DNA from: Streptomyces olivochromogenes
GTDB lineage: Bacteria > Actinomycetota > Actinomycetes > Streptomycetales > Streptomycetaceae
Reading direction: 5' to 3'
Assembly (NCBI RefSeq): GCF_021538895.1
Contig: NZ_JADDRL010000097.1
Span: 1-34,702 of the forward strand
DNA: 34,702 nt
In this document: in pieces, positions 1-8,005 of the stretch
How the letters are laid out: each line of letters opens with the position of its first letter
Numbering within the stretch: the first letter of the stretch is position 1
The notes under the pieces: generated by a model
Told to the model about the DNA's origin: nothing
Databases searched by the model: none
The model's input: the letters and a program-made list of their open reading frames with translations, nothing else
Program-made: the position numbers and the translations under genes

Positions 1-249
1 CGTGCGAGGCGTGATCGTCACCCCATCGGTGGCGCGTCACGCCCCTCGCCGGGGGAGGTCGCCCTCGGCCGTGAGTCACCTGCGTATGGCGCTGTGTCAC
101 GGCGTTCCGGGAAGCGTCCGGGAGTTGTCCGCATGTTGTCACACTTCCTTGTAGGCCGTTCCGAGGAGTTCACGAGGGGGGCATGGTCTACTCGTGCCGG
201 GCGGCACACGAGCCGCCGGCACCCGTCACATCCGACGTGGAGGTGCGCC
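1..249. other. Upstream region without a gene; repeated GTCAC
   Basis: No ORF here has the codon bias of its neighbours. The pentamer GTCAC occurs on the + strand at about 17, 36, 75, 96, 138 and 225, more often than expected in about 230 bases. The right end holds a good ribosome binding site (GGAGGTG) for the small gene that starts at 250. The region presumably carries that gene's promoter, but no clear -10/-35 pair was found. Confidence 0.4.
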
Positions 250-438
250 ATGTGTTCCCACCAGACCTCGTCCCGCGACAGCGGCGCCCCGCACATCGTC
301 TCCGCCCACCCCGAGCAGGGCTGGAGCCTGTTGTGCGACGGCGGCATCCTCTTCGACGACACGGGTGAGCTGCACCCCGACGGAAGCGTCGTCCCGCCGC
401 ACCGCGCCCCGGCCGAGCCGCTGGCGGCCGTGGCCTAG
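250..438 (+). CDS. DUF5999-type small protein
   Basis: A 62-residue protein of unknown function. It begins MCSHQTSS, and its core EQGWSLLCDGGILFDDTGEL followed by PDGSVVPPHR matches, from memory, the small Streptomyces family annotated DUF5999. The start was set at this ATG because GGAGGTG lies 5-6 bases upstream and the family begins with MCSH. The frame is open further upstream to 94, but that stretch does not look coding. There is no signal peptide or membrane segment. The gene stands alone and converges on the RidA gene, 33 bases away. The family match is good; no function can be stated. Confidence 0.8.
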   Translation: MCSHQTSSRDSGAPHIVSAHPEQGWSLLCDGGILFDDTGELHPDGSVVPPHRAPAEPLAAVA

Positions 439-471
439 GCCCTCGGCTGTCGTGGCCCAGGACCTGTCCGG

Positions 472-870
472 CTACGGCAGCACCGCGAAACCGTCGAGTT
501 CGACCAGGGCCTGTTCGTCCCAGAGTCGTACGACCTCGACGACCGCCATCGCCGGGTAGTCCCGGCCCGCCAACCGATGCCAGACACGGCCCAGTTCACG
601 GGCGTGGGTGCGGTAGGCGGCGACGTCTGTGGCGTAGACGGTGACGCGGGCGAGGTCGGCGGGGGTGCCGCCGGCCGCGCGCAGAGCGGCGAGGAGATTG
701 CCGAGCGCCTTCTCGAACTGCTCGGGGAGGGTGTCGCCGGTGACCTTGCCGTCGGTGTCGAGGGCGGTCTGGCCGGCGAGGAAGACCACGCGGGTGCCGG
801 TGGCGACGACCGCGTGGGAGAAGCCGGTCGGCGGGGACAGCTCGGGCGGATTGACGCGCTGGGTCGTCAC
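472..870 (-). CDS. RidA/YjgF-family enamine/imine deaminase-like protein
   Basis: A 132-residue protein of the Rid (YjgF/YER057c/UK114) superfamily, the usual length for it. Typical features are VVFLAGQTALDTDGKV near residues 28-43 and the central DLARVTVYATDVAAY segment. Family members hydrolyse reactive enamines and imines to ketones and ammonia; subgroup members differ in substrate. It starts with GTG, and GTGA overlaps the stop of the acyl-CoA dehydrogenase gene by 4 bases, so the two are almost certainly one transcript. Sitting in an aryl-CoA cluster, it may process an amino- or enamine-bearing intermediate, which would fit 2-aminobenzoate better than benzoate or salicylate. That role is inference; the family call is firm. 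Confidence 0.85.
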   Translation of the reverse strand: MTTQRVNPPELSPPTGFSHAVVATGTRVVFLAGQTALDTDGKVTGDTLPEQFEKALGNLLAALRAAGGTPADLARVTVYATDVAAYRTHARELGRVWHRLAGRDYPAMAVVEVVRLWDEQALVELDGFAVLP

Positions 871-2003
871 GGACGGGCCTCCCGGTCGGCGGTGGCGTAC
901 AACTCCTTGGCGATGATGCCGCGTTGGACCTCGCTGGCACCCTCGTAGATACGCGGGGCGCGCACCTCGCGGTAGAGGTGTTCGAGCAGATGGCCCCGCT
1001 CCAGGGCCCGGGCCCCGTGCAGTTGGACGGCCGCGTCGACGACGTACTGGGCGGTCTCGGTGGCCAGCAGCTTCGCCATCGCGGCGCGCCTGGGCACATC
1101 CGGGGCGCCCTCGTCGTAGGCCGTCGCCGCCGCGTAGACCATCAGCCGGGCCGCCTCCGTGCGCAGCGCCATCTCCGCGACCTGGTGGGCGACCGCCTGA
1201 AGATCCCTCAACTTGCCGCCGAACGCGTCCCGTCCGGCCGTGTGGGCGAGGGTCGCGTCGAGCGCCGCCTGGGCCATGCCGACGGCGAAGGCGCCGACGC
1301 TAGGGCGGAAGAGGTTGAGCGTGCCCATCGCGACCCGGAAACCGCGGTCGACCTCCCCGAGCACGTCGTCCTCGGTCACGGGTACGGCGTCGAAGTCGAG
1401 GCTGCCGATGGGGTGCGGGGAGAGCATCTCCAGGGGCGCGCCGGTGAGGCCGGGCCGGTCGGCGGGCACCAGGAAGGCGGTCACCCCGCGGGCGCCGGCG
1501 TCGGGGGTGGTGCGCGCGAAGACGGTGTAGAAGTCGGCCTCGGGGGCGTTGGAGATCCAGCACTTCCGCCCGGTGAGCCGCCAGCCGCCCGGCCCCTGCG
1601 GATCCGCCCGCAGGCCGAGCGCCGCCGCGTCCGAGCCCGCCCCCGGCTCGCTCAGCGCGAACGCGGCCACCGCCGTGCCCTCGGACACGCGCGGCAGCCA
1701 GCGCTCGCGCTGGGCCGGGGTGCCGTGGGCGTGCACCGGGTGGGCGCCCAGGCCCTGGAGGGCGAGGGCGGTCTCGGCCCCCGTGCAGGCGTGCGCCAGG
1801 GACTCGCGCATCAGGCACAGGTCCAGGGCCCCGGACGTGAACAGGCGGGCCAGCAGGCCCAGCCGGCCGAGCTCCGCGACGAGCGGGCGGTTGACCCGGC
1901 CCGGCTCGGCCTTCTCGGCGAGCGGGCGCAGCCGCCCCGCCGCCAGGGCCCGTATGTCCGCACACCAGGCGGCTTGTGCGGGTTCGAGTGAGAATGCAGG
2001 CAT
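867..2003 (-). CDS. Acyl-CoA dehydrogenase family protein
   Basis: A 378-residue flavoprotein of normal family length. Visible signatures are FALSEPGAGSDAAAL (FAD/substrate-binding segment), the CWISNA motif, and the C-terminal IYEGASEVQRGI segment, whose Glu corresponds to the catalytic base of short/medium-chain acyl-CoA dehydrogenases. It would introduce an alpha-beta double bond into a CoA thioester and pass electrons to ETF. The ATG at 2003 was chosen over upstream starts because the family begins near here and a purine-rich site (GAGAGGGGA) lies just upstream. It is first in an operon with the RidA gene and diverges from the CoA ligase. Its promoter appears to be GTGACG-N18-TACCGT, overlapping the shared 13-mer. 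The substrate is probably a cyclic or ring-opened CoA ester of the aryl-CoA pathway (inference). Confidence 0.88.
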   Translation of the reverse strand: MPAFSLEPAQAAWCADIRALAAGRLRPLAEKAEPGRVNRPLVAELGRLGLLARLFTSGALDLCLMRESLAHACTGAETALALQGLGAHPVHAHGTPAQRERWLPRVSEGTAVAAFALSEPGAGSDAAALGLRADPQGPGGWRLTGRKCWISNAPEADFYTVFARTTPDAGARGVTAFLVPADRPGLTGAPLEMLSPHPIGSLDFDAVPVTEDDVLGEVDRGFRVAMGTLNLFRPSVGAFAVGMAQAALDATLAHTAGRDAFGGKLRDLQAVAHQVAEMALRTEAARLMVYAAATAYDEGAPDVPRRAAMAKLLATETAQYVVDAAVQLHGARALERGHLLEHLYREVRAPRIYEGASEVQRGIIAKELYATADREARP

Positions 2004-2033
2004 CGCCGGTCCCCTCTCCCGTGTTCTCACCCG

Positions 2034-2077
2034 ACGGTATCGCGCACCGTTGACTGTCGTCACCAACACGATACGCT
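2034..2077. promoter_or_regulatory. Back-to-back promoters with shared 13-bp operator candidate
   Basis: The 13-mer TGACTGTCGTCAC at 2051-2063 lies between the divergent acyl-CoA dehydrogenase and CoA ligase genes, and recurs exactly at 7776-7788. On the + strand, TTGACT (2050-2055) and TACGCT (2072-2077), 16 bp apart, form a promoter whose -35 is inside the 13-mer. On the - strand, GTGACG (complement of 2058-2063) and TACCGT (complement of 2034-2039), 18 bp apart, form a second promoter, again with its -35 inside it. The core is an inverted repeat TGAC-TGTC-GTCA. A site on both -35 boxes suits a repressor, most simply the PaaX-family protein encoded nearby (inference). Confidence 0.6.
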
Positions 2078-2125
2078 CGCTGGTGCGAGCCCACGCGAGG
2101 CCACCAGGCAAGGGGGCGTACCGCC

Positions 2126-3718
2126 ATGAACGTCTCGGCCCACGTCGACACCTTCGCGCGCGACCACCTACCGCCGCCCGAACAGTGGCCCGAGCTCCAT
2201 TTCGAGCTGCCCGAGCTGCGTTACCCCGATCGGCTGAACTGCGCCGCCGAGCTGCTCGACGATGCCGATCCGGCCCGCCCGGTGTTCCACACCGCCACCG
2301 GCCCGACATGGACGTACGGCGACCTGCGCGCCCGCGTCGACCATGTCGCGCACGTCCTCACCGACGACCTCGGCGTGGTCCCCGGCAACCGCGTCCTGCT
2401 GCGAGGCCCGACCACGCCCTGGCTCGCGGCCTGCTGGCTGGCGGTGCTGAAGGCGGGCGCGGTCGCCGTCACCGTGCTGGCCCAGCAGCGTCCGCACGAG
2501 CTGGCCACGATCTGCGAGATCGCCCGGGTGGGACACGCCCTGTGCGACGTCCGGGCGGTCGACGACCTGACGAAGGCCGAGATTCCCGGGCTGCGCGTCA
2601 CCACGTACGGCGGTGACACACCGGACGACCTCTTGCACCGCCCGGATCCCGGCACGCCGTACACCGCCGTGGACACCGCGGCCGACGACGTCGCGCTGAT
2701 CGCGTTCACCTCGGGCACCACCGGCCGCCCGAAGGGGTGCATGCACTTCCACCGGGACGTGCTGGCGATAGCCGACACCTTCTCGAAGCATGTGCTCAGA
2801 CCCCGTGCGGACGACGTGTTCGCGGGCAGCCCCCCGCTGGGCTTCACCTTCGGGCTGGGCGGGCTGGTGGTGTTCCCGCTGCGGGCCGGCGCCAGCTCCC
2901 TGCTCCTCGAACAGGCCGGACCCCAGCAGCTGTTGCCCGCCATCGCCGAGCACCGGGTGTCGGTGCTGTTCACCGCGCCGACCGCCTACCGCGCCATGCT
3001 CGACGAGCTGGGCAGCCATGACAGCGCGTCCCTCAGGCGCTGCGTCTCGGCCGGCGAGAACCTGCCCGCCGCCACCTGGCGGGCCTGGCACGAGCGCACC
3101 GGCCTGCGCATCATCAACGGCATCGGCGCCACCGAGCTGCTGCACATCTTCATCTCCGCCGCCGACGAGCAGATCCGGCCCGGCACCACTGGCGTGCCCG
3201 TACCGGGCTGGCACGCGCGCGTGCAGGACGAGCACGGGGAGCCGGTGCCCGACGGCGAGCCCGGCCTGCTCGCCGTGCGCGGGCCGGTCGGCTGCCGCTA
3301 CCTCGCCGACCCCCGCCAGCGCGACTACGTCCGCGACGGCTGGAACGTCACCGGCGACACCTACGTCCGCGAGGACGACGGCTACTTCCGGTACGTCGCC
3401 CGCGCGGACGACATGATCATCTCGGCGGGGTACAACATCGCCGGACCGGAGGTCGAGGACGCGCTGCTGCGCCATCCGGACGTGGTCGAGGTGGCGGTGG
3501 TCGGACGGCCCGACGAGGCACGCGGACACGTGGTGGTGGCGTACGTCGTGCTGAAGGAGGGCGCCGAGCGCGACACCGAGGCGCTGCGCGCTTTCGTCAA
3601 GTCCGAGCTGGCGCCGTACAAGTGCCCGCGCGAGATCGTCCTGCTGGACGCGCTGCCCCGCACGGCGACCGGCAAGCTCCAGCGATTCCGCCTGCGCACC
3701 GAAGGTGACCAGCAGTGA
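2126..3718 (+). CDS. Benzoate/2-aminobenzoate-type CoA ligase (AMP-forming)
   Basis: A 530-residue member of the ANL adenylating superfamily. The P-loop-like motif AFTSGTTGRPKG lies near residues 192-203, the A8 region includes GYFRYVARADDMI and SAGYNI, and the C-terminal lysine is in TATGKLQRF near residue 516. The opening SAHVDTFARDHLPPPEQWPE and the gapless substrate region resemble the benzoate-CoA and 2-aminobenzoate-CoA ligase group. The reaction would be aromatic acid + ATP + CoA to aryl-CoA + AMP + PPi. AAGGGGG about 10 bases upstream supports this start. It is followed by the PaaX-like regulator after 15 bases. The fused monooxygenase/reductase in the locus favours 2-aminobenzoate or salicylate as substrate, but sequence alone does not decide. 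Confidence 0.82.
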   Translation: MNVSAHVDTFARDHLPPPEQWPELHFELPELRYPDRLNCAAELLDDADPARPVFHTATGPTWTYGDLRARVDHVAHVLTDDLGVVPGNRVLLRGPTTPWLAACWLAVLKAGAVAVTVLAQQRPHELATICEIARVGHALCDVRAVDDLTKAEIPGLRVTTYGGDTPDDLLHRPDPGTPYTAVDTAADDVALIAFTSGTTGRPKGCMHFHRDVLAIADTFSKHVLRPRADDVFAGSPPLGFTFGLGGLVVFPLRAGASSLLLEQAGPQQLLPAIAEHRVSVLFTAPTAYRAMLDELGSHDSASLRRCVSAGENLPAATWRAWHERTGLRIINGIGATELLHIFISAADEQIRPGTTGVPVPGWHARVQDEHGEPVPDGEPGLLAVRGPVGCRYLADPRQRDYVRDGWNVTGDTYVREDDGYFRYVARADDMIISAGYNIAGPEVEDALLRHPDVVEVAVVGRPDEARGHVVVAYVVLKEGAERDTEALRAFVKSELAPYKCPREIVLLDALPRTATGKLQRFRLRTEGDQQ

Positions 3719-3733
3719 TGCCGAAGACCTAAG

Positions 3734-4546
3734 ATGATCAACGTGTCCGAGCAGCACGCCCCACGGTCCCTCATCGTCACGCTCTACGGCGCGTACGGCC
3801 GCTTCATGTCCGGTCCGGTGCCCGTCGCCGAGCTGATCCGACTGCTGGCCGCGGTCGGCGTGGACGCGCCGTCCGTACGCTCGTCGGTCTCCCGGCTCAA
3901 ACGCCGCGGGCTGCTGCTGCCGGCCCGTACGGCGCAGGGCGCGGCCGGCTACGAACTGTCGGCACAGGCGCGGCAGCTGCTCGACGACGGCGACCGGCGC
4001 ATCTACGCGACCGTGCCGCCCGAGGACGAGGGCTGGGTGCTCGCCGTGTTCTCGGTGCCCGAGTCGGAGCGGCAGAAGCGGCACGTGCTGCGCTCCCGGC
4101 TGGCCGGCCTGGGCTTCGGCACGGCCTCCCCCGGGGTGTGGATCGCCCCGGCGCGGCTGTACGAGGAGACCCGGCACACCCTCCAGCGGCTGCGGCTCGA
4201 CCCGTACGTCGACTTCTTCCGCGGCGATCACCTCGGCTTCGCGCCGACGGCCGAGGCGGTGGCCCGCTGGTGGGACCTGGCCGCGATCGCCAAGGAGCAC
4301 GAGGCGTTCCTCGACGTGCACGCGCCCGTGCTGCACGACTGGGGGCACCGCGCGGACACCCCGCCGGAGGAGGCCTACCGCGACTACCTGCTGGCCCTGG
4401 ACTCCTGGCGCCACCTTCCCTACATCGACCCGGGCCTGCCCACGCACCTGCTGCCCGCCGACTGGCCGGGCGCCCGCTCGGCCGAGGTGTTCCGGGCGCT
4501 GCACGAGCGGCTGCGGGACGCGGGGGCGGCCTACGTGGGCCTGTGA
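3734..4546 (+). CDS. PaaX-family transcriptional regulator
   Basis: A 270-residue protein with the PaaX layout. An N-terminal winged helix-turn-helix (about residues 8-90, including RSLIVTLYGAYGR and VRSSVSRLKRRGLL) is followed by the central PaaX domain (VLAVFSVPESERQKRHVLRSR, GFGTASPGVWIAP). The C-terminal part contains DYLLALDSWRHLPYIDPGLP. PaaX of E. coli represses phenylacetate genes and is released by phenylacetyl-CoA, so this paralogue probably senses the aryl-CoA made by the ligase just upstream (inference). No strong ribosome binding site is visible. The preceding stop overlaps an ATG that opens a 4-codon ORF ending at 3732, which suggests translational coupling. The gene converges on the monooxygenase gene 47 bases away. 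Confidence 0.87.
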   Translation: MINVSEQHAPRSLIVTLYGAYGRFMSGPVPVAELIRLLAAVGVDAPSVRSSVSRLKRRGLLLPARTAQGAAGYELSAQARQLLDDGDRRIYATVPPEDEGWVLAVFSVPESERQKRHVLRSRLAGLGFGTASPGVWIAPARLYEETRHTLQRLRLDPYVDFFRGDHLGFAPTAEAVARWWDLAAIAKEHEAFLDVHAPVLHDWGHRADTPPEEAYRDYLLALDSWRHLPYIDPGLPTHLLPADWPGARSAEVFRALHERLRDAGAAYVGL

Positions 4547-4593
4547 CCTCCGGCCCCGCCCCGCGGCGCCTCGTCCCGGTCATCCGGCCGGGG

Positions 4594-6879
4594 TCAGTTC
4601 TCCAGCTTGAGCCGGGGCTTGGGGGCGTCCGTGCGACCGGTCTGCGGGGGCCGGCTGCCGGCGCGGTAGGCGTCGGGCCAGACGACGCCGGGACCGTCGT
4701 ACCCCTGCTCGGCGGCCGCGTGGAGCGTCCAGTGCGGGTCGTAGAGGTGGGGGCGGGCCAGCGCGCACAGGTCCGTACGCCCGGCCAGGAGCAGGGAGTT
4801 GACGTCGTCCCAGGAGGAGATCGCGCCGACCGCGATCACCGGGACCCGGACCTCGCTCCGGATACGGTCGGCGAACGGCGTCTGGTACGACCGCCCGTAC
4901 TCCGGTCGCTCCTCGTCCACCACCTGCCCGCTCGACACGTCGATCGCGTCGGCGCCGTGCGCGGCGAAGGCGCGGGCGATCTCGACGGCGTCCTCGGCCG
5001 TGGTGCCGCCCTCGGCCCAGTCGGTGGCGGAGATGCGCACCGTCATCGGCCGTTCCTCCGGCCACACCCCGCGTACGGCGTCGAAGACCTCCAGCGGGAA
5101 ACGGAGCCGCTTGGCCAGCGAGCCGCCGTAGGCGTCGGTGCGCCGGTTGGTGAGCGGGGAGAGGAAGCCGGAGAGCAGATAGCCGTGCGCGCAGTGCAGT
5201 TCGAGGAGGTCGAAGCCGGCCCGGGCGGCACGCCAGGCGGCGGACGTGAACTGCTCCCGTATGTCGGTGAGTTGGGCACGGGAGAGCTCACGCGGGGTCT
5301 GGCTGCCCGGCTTGTACGGGATCGGGGAGGCGGCCACCAGCGGCCAGTTGCCGTCGGGCAGCGGTTCGTCCATGCCCTCCCACATCAGCTTGGTCGAGCC
5401 CTTGCGCCCGGAGTGGCCCAGCTGCACGCCGATCGCGGTGCCGGGGGCCTGCGTGTGCACGAACTCGGTGATCCGCCGCCAGGCCTCGGCCTGCCGGCCG
5501 GTGTAGAGGCCGGTGCAGCCCGGGGTGATCCGCCCCTCCTCGCTGACGCACACCATCTCGGTCATCACCAGGCCGGCGCCGCCGAGGGCGCGGGCGCCCA
5601 GGTGGACGAGGTGGAAGTCGCCGGGGACGCCCTGCACCGCCGAGTACATGTCCATCGGCGAGACGACGACCCGGTTGCGCAAGGTCAGTCCGCGCAGCCG
5701 GAAGGGGGTGAACATCGGGGGTGTGCCGGGCGGGCAGCCGAACTCGTGCTCCACGGCCTCGGTGAAGTGGGCGTCGCGCAGCCGGAGGTTGTCGTGCGTG
5801 ACGCGGCGGCTGCGGGTGAGCAGGTTGAAGGCGAACTGGCGGGGCGGCCGGCCGAGGTAGAGCCCGAGGTTCTCGAACCACTCCAGGCTGGCCCGGGCGG
5901 CGCGCTGGGTGGAGGCGACGACGGGTTTGCGCTCCGCCTCGTAGGCCGCCAACGCGTCCTGAAGGGACGGCTGTTCCTCCAGGCAGGCGGCCAGGGCGAG
6001 GGCGTCCTCCACGGCGAGCTTGGTGCCGGAGCCGATGGAGAAGTGGGCGGTGTGCGCGGCGTCGCCGAGGAGGACGACGTTGCCGTGGGACCAGCGCTCG
6101 TTGACGACCGTACGGAAGGTGGTCCAGGCGGACTTGTTGGATCGCAGCGGCCGGCCGCCGAGCGCGTCCGCGAAGATCTTGGCGCAGCGTTCCACGGACT
6201 CCGCCTCGCCGAGCTCCTCGAAACCGGCGGCCCGCCACACCTCCTCGCGCATCTCGACGATCACGGTGGAGGCGTCGGACGCGAAGGGGTAGCCGTGCAG
6301 TTGCATCACGCCGTGTTCGGTCTCGGCGATCTCGAAGCGGAAGGCGTCGAAGGCGAAGTCGGCGGCGAGCCAGATGTAGCGGCAGCGGTGGGTGGTCACC
6401 TGGGGCCGGAACACGTCGGAGTAGGCCTCGCGGGTGGTGCTGTTCACCCCGTCCGCGGCGATGACGAGGTCGTAGGCCTCGCTGAGCCAGGCCGGGTACG
6501 GGGCCTCGCTGCGAAAGCGCAGCTCGACGCCGAGGTCGTGGCAGCGCCCGTGCAGGATCTCCAGGAGGCGCTTTCTGCCGAGGGCGGCGAAGCCGTGTCC
6601 GCCGGAGGTGTAGCCGGTGTTGCGGTGGACGATGTCGATGTCGTCCCAGCGCACGAAGTCCCGTTGGAGGGCCTCGTAGACCGTCGGGTCGGCGTGTTCG
6701 ATGCCGCCGAGGGTCTCGTCGGAGAGGACCACGCCGAAGCCGAAGGTGTCGTCGGGGGCGTTGCGTTCCCAGACGGTGACGTCGCGGGTGGGGTCGAGGC
6801 GTTTGAGCAGGGCGGCCGCGTACAGGCCACCGGGGCCGCCGCCGATGATCGCGATGCGTTGAGGGTGGCTGGTGGGCAT
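4594..6879 (-). CDS. Fused FAD monooxygenase / Old Yellow Enzyme (salicylyl- or 2-aminobenzoyl-CoA hydroxylase type)
   Basis: A 761-residue two-domain flavoprotein. Residues about 1-380 are a class A aromatic hydroxylase: dinucleotide motif IIGGGPGGLYAAALL, the DG motif in YDLVIAADGVNSTTR, and GDAAHTAHFSIGSGTKLAVED. Residues about 395-750 are an NADH:flavin oxidoreductase barrel, with MFTPFRLRGLTLRNRVVVSPM and the signature HCAHGYLLSGFLSPLTNRRT. This fusion is known from 2-aminobenzoyl-CoA monooxygenase/reductase and from proteins annotated bifunctional salicylyl-CoA 5-hydroxylase/oxidoreductase. It would hydroxylate and then partly reduce an aryl-CoA ring. ATG 6879 has AAGGG at proper spacing; a GTG at 6885, overlapping the hydratase stop as GTGA, is the alternative. 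The two genes are clearly co-transcribed. Confidence 0.87.
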   Translation of the reverse strand: MPTSHPQRIAIIGGGPGGLYAAALLKRLDPTRDVTVWERNAPDDTFGFGVVLSDETLGGIEHADPTVYEALQRDFVRWDDIDIVHRNTGYTSGGHGFAALGRKRLLEILHGRCHDLGVELRFRSEAPYPAWLSEAYDLVIAADGVNSTTREAYSDVFRPQVTTHRCRYIWLAADFAFDAFRFEIAETEHGVMQLHGYPFASDASTVIVEMREEVWRAAGFEELGEAESVERCAKIFADALGGRPLRSNKSAWTTFRTVVNERWSHGNVVLLGDAAHTAHFSIGSGTKLAVEDALALAACLEEQPSLQDALAAYEAERKPVVASTQRAARASLEWFENLGLYLGRPPRQFAFNLLTRSRRVTHDNLRLRDAHFTEAVEHEFGCPPGTPPMFTPFRLRGLTLRNRVVVSPMDMYSAVQGVPGDFHLVHLGARALGGAGLVMTEMVCVSEEGRITPGCTGLYTGRQAEAWRRITEFVHTQAPGTAIGVQLGHSGRKGSTKLMWEGMDEPLPDGNWPLVAASPIPYKPGSQTPRELSRAQLTDIREQFTSAAWRAARAGFDLLELHCAHGYLLSGFLSPLTNRRTDAYGGSLAKRLRFPLEVFDAVRGVWPEERPMTVRISATDWAEGGTTAEDAVEIARAFAAHGADAIDVSSGQVVDEERPEYGRSYQTPFADRIRSEVRVPVIAVGAISSWDDVNSLLLAGRTDLCALARPHLYDPHWTLHAAAEQGYDGPGVVWPDAYRAGSRPPQTGRTDAPKPRLKLEN

Positions 6880-6881
6880 GG

Positions 6882-7709
6882 TCACCGCCCTTGCCATTTC
6901 GGAGGGCGCTTTTCCTTGAAAGCCGCGTGGAACTCCGCGTAGTCCTCGCCGTTCATCAGCAGTGCCTGTGTCGAGGCGTCCAGTTCCACCGCTGCCGCCA
7001 GTGGCATGTCCAGTTCGGCGGTGAGCAGGGCCTTCGTCTGGGCGTGGGCCAGGGCCGGGCCGTCGGCCAGGCGGCGGGCGAGGGCCTGGGCCGCCTCGTC
7101 GGCGTGGCCGTCCTCGGTGAGCTGGCTGATCAGGCCGATCCGCTCGGCCTCCGCCGCGCGCACGGACTCGCCCAGCATCAGCAGCCGGGTGGCGTGGCCG
7201 AGGCCGACGACCCGGGGCAGCAGGTAGGCCGCGCCCATGTCGCCGCCGGACAGGCCGACCCGGGTGAAGAGGAAGGCGAAGCGGGCCGTGTGGTCGGCGA
7301 CCCGGAAGTCGGCCGCCAGGGCCAGCACCGCGCCGGCCCCGGCCGCCACACCGTGCACCGCGGCGATCACCGGGAACGGGCACTCGCGTACGGCCCGGAC
7401 GACCTGCCCGGTCATCCGGTTGAAGTCGAGGAGCTGGGCGGTGTCCATGGACAGGGTCGCGCCGATGATCTCGTCGACGTCGCCGCCCGAGCAGAAGCCC
7501 CGGCCTTCTCCGGCCAGCACCAGGGCGCGCACCGACCGTTCGCGGGACAGCTCGGCGAGCAGGTCGCGCAGATCGGCGTAGGCGCCGAAGGTGAGGGCAT
7601 TGAGTTTGTCGGGGCGGGCGAGGGTCACGGTGGCGACGCCGTCGGCGAGCTCGACCCGCAGGTGCTGCCAGTCGCCGGTGCGGGCGGCGGAGCCGGTGAA
7701 GGGACTCAT
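6882..7709 (-). CDS. Enoyl-CoA hydratase/isomerase family protein
   Basis: A 275-residue crotonase. Oxyanion-hole segments are GRGFCSGGDVDEIIG and AAVHGVAAGAGAVLALAADFRVA, and the second catalytic region is VGLSGGDMGAAYLLPRVVG. The C-terminus FKEKRPPKWQGR resembles hydratases encoded beside salicylyl/aminobenzoyl-CoA hydroxylases. The ATG at 7709 is preceded by an excellent AAGGAGG site, so the longer upstream frame is rejected. It is the first gene of the operon with the fused monooxygenase. Its likely role is hydration or hydrolytic ring opening of the dearomatised CoA ester; whether it hydrates, isomerises or cleaves the ring cannot be told from sequence. Confidence 0.87.
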   Translation of the reverse strand: MSPFTGSAARTGDWQHLRVELADGVATVTLARPDKLNALTFGAYADLRDLLAELSRERSVRALVLAGEGRGFCSGGDVDEIIGATLSMDTAQLLDFNRMTGQVVRAVRECPFPVIAAVHGVAAGAGAVLALAADFRVADHTARFAFLFTRVGLSGGDMGAAYLLPRVVGLGHATRLLMLGESVRAAEAERIGLISQLTEDGHADEAAQALARRLADGPALAHAQTKALLTAELDMPLAAAVELDASTQALLMNGEDYAEFHAAFKEKRPPKWQGR

Positions 7710-7758
7710 GGCGTGCGGCCTCCTTGGGCGGCGGTGCCTCACGTAGCTCTACCCCATG

Positions 7759-7788
7759 AAGCTATCACCCATTTGTGACTGTCGTCAC
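7759..7788 (-). promoter_or_regulatory. Promoter with second copy of the 13-bp operator candidate
   Basis: TGACTGTCGTCAC at 7776-7788 is identical to 2051-2063. Here the inverted repeat is longer by one pair (GTGAC-TGTC-GTCAC at 7775-7788). Read on the - strand, GTGACG (complement of 7783-7788) and TAGCTT (complement of 7759-7764) are 18 bp apart. This is exactly the layout of the acyl-CoA dehydrogenase promoter. Transcription would start near 7752, about 43 bases before the hydratase ATG. The match suggests one regulator for all three transcripts of the aryl-CoA locus. Confidence 0.6.
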
Positions 7789-8005
7789 GACCGCGCGACA
7801 GCGCTGCCGCCATATGGCCGAGTCCGGTCACGTCCGTCACCGGACGTCGATAACGCGGTAACAGCCCGAGCGGGCGTGCGAGGCGGGCCGCCGGCCCGGG
7901 TAAGCCGCCTGTACCGGGGCGGAAGGCCCCGTGCGGGGCCCGTCGAGAGCCGCTGTAGTCGGGCCCCGTACCATTCCTGAGATTGAAAGCAGGACAGCCT
8001 GCTCC
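7789..8005. other. Intergenic region between divergent operons
   Basis: No gene is seen in this stretch between the hydratase promoter and the anti-sigma-like ATPase. It must hold the promoter of the latter. A short inverted repeat GCAGG-ACAG-CCTGC (7989-8002) ends 3 bases before the ATPase start and covers its only purine-rich ribosome-binding candidate (AGGACAG), so it might limit translation. Confidence 0.35.

Noticed and set aside
2168..4504. 778-codon - strand ORF opposite the CoA ligase and PaaX genes
   Set aside because: A GC-driven shadow; the composition is Gly/Arg/Val-rich without motifs, and both + strand genes are well supported.
4138..6942. Long + strand ORF of 934 codons opposite the fused monooxygenase
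   Set aside because: It is an antisense frame kept open by high GC. The opposite strand has complete flavoprotein motifs, and this translation has no recognisable domain.
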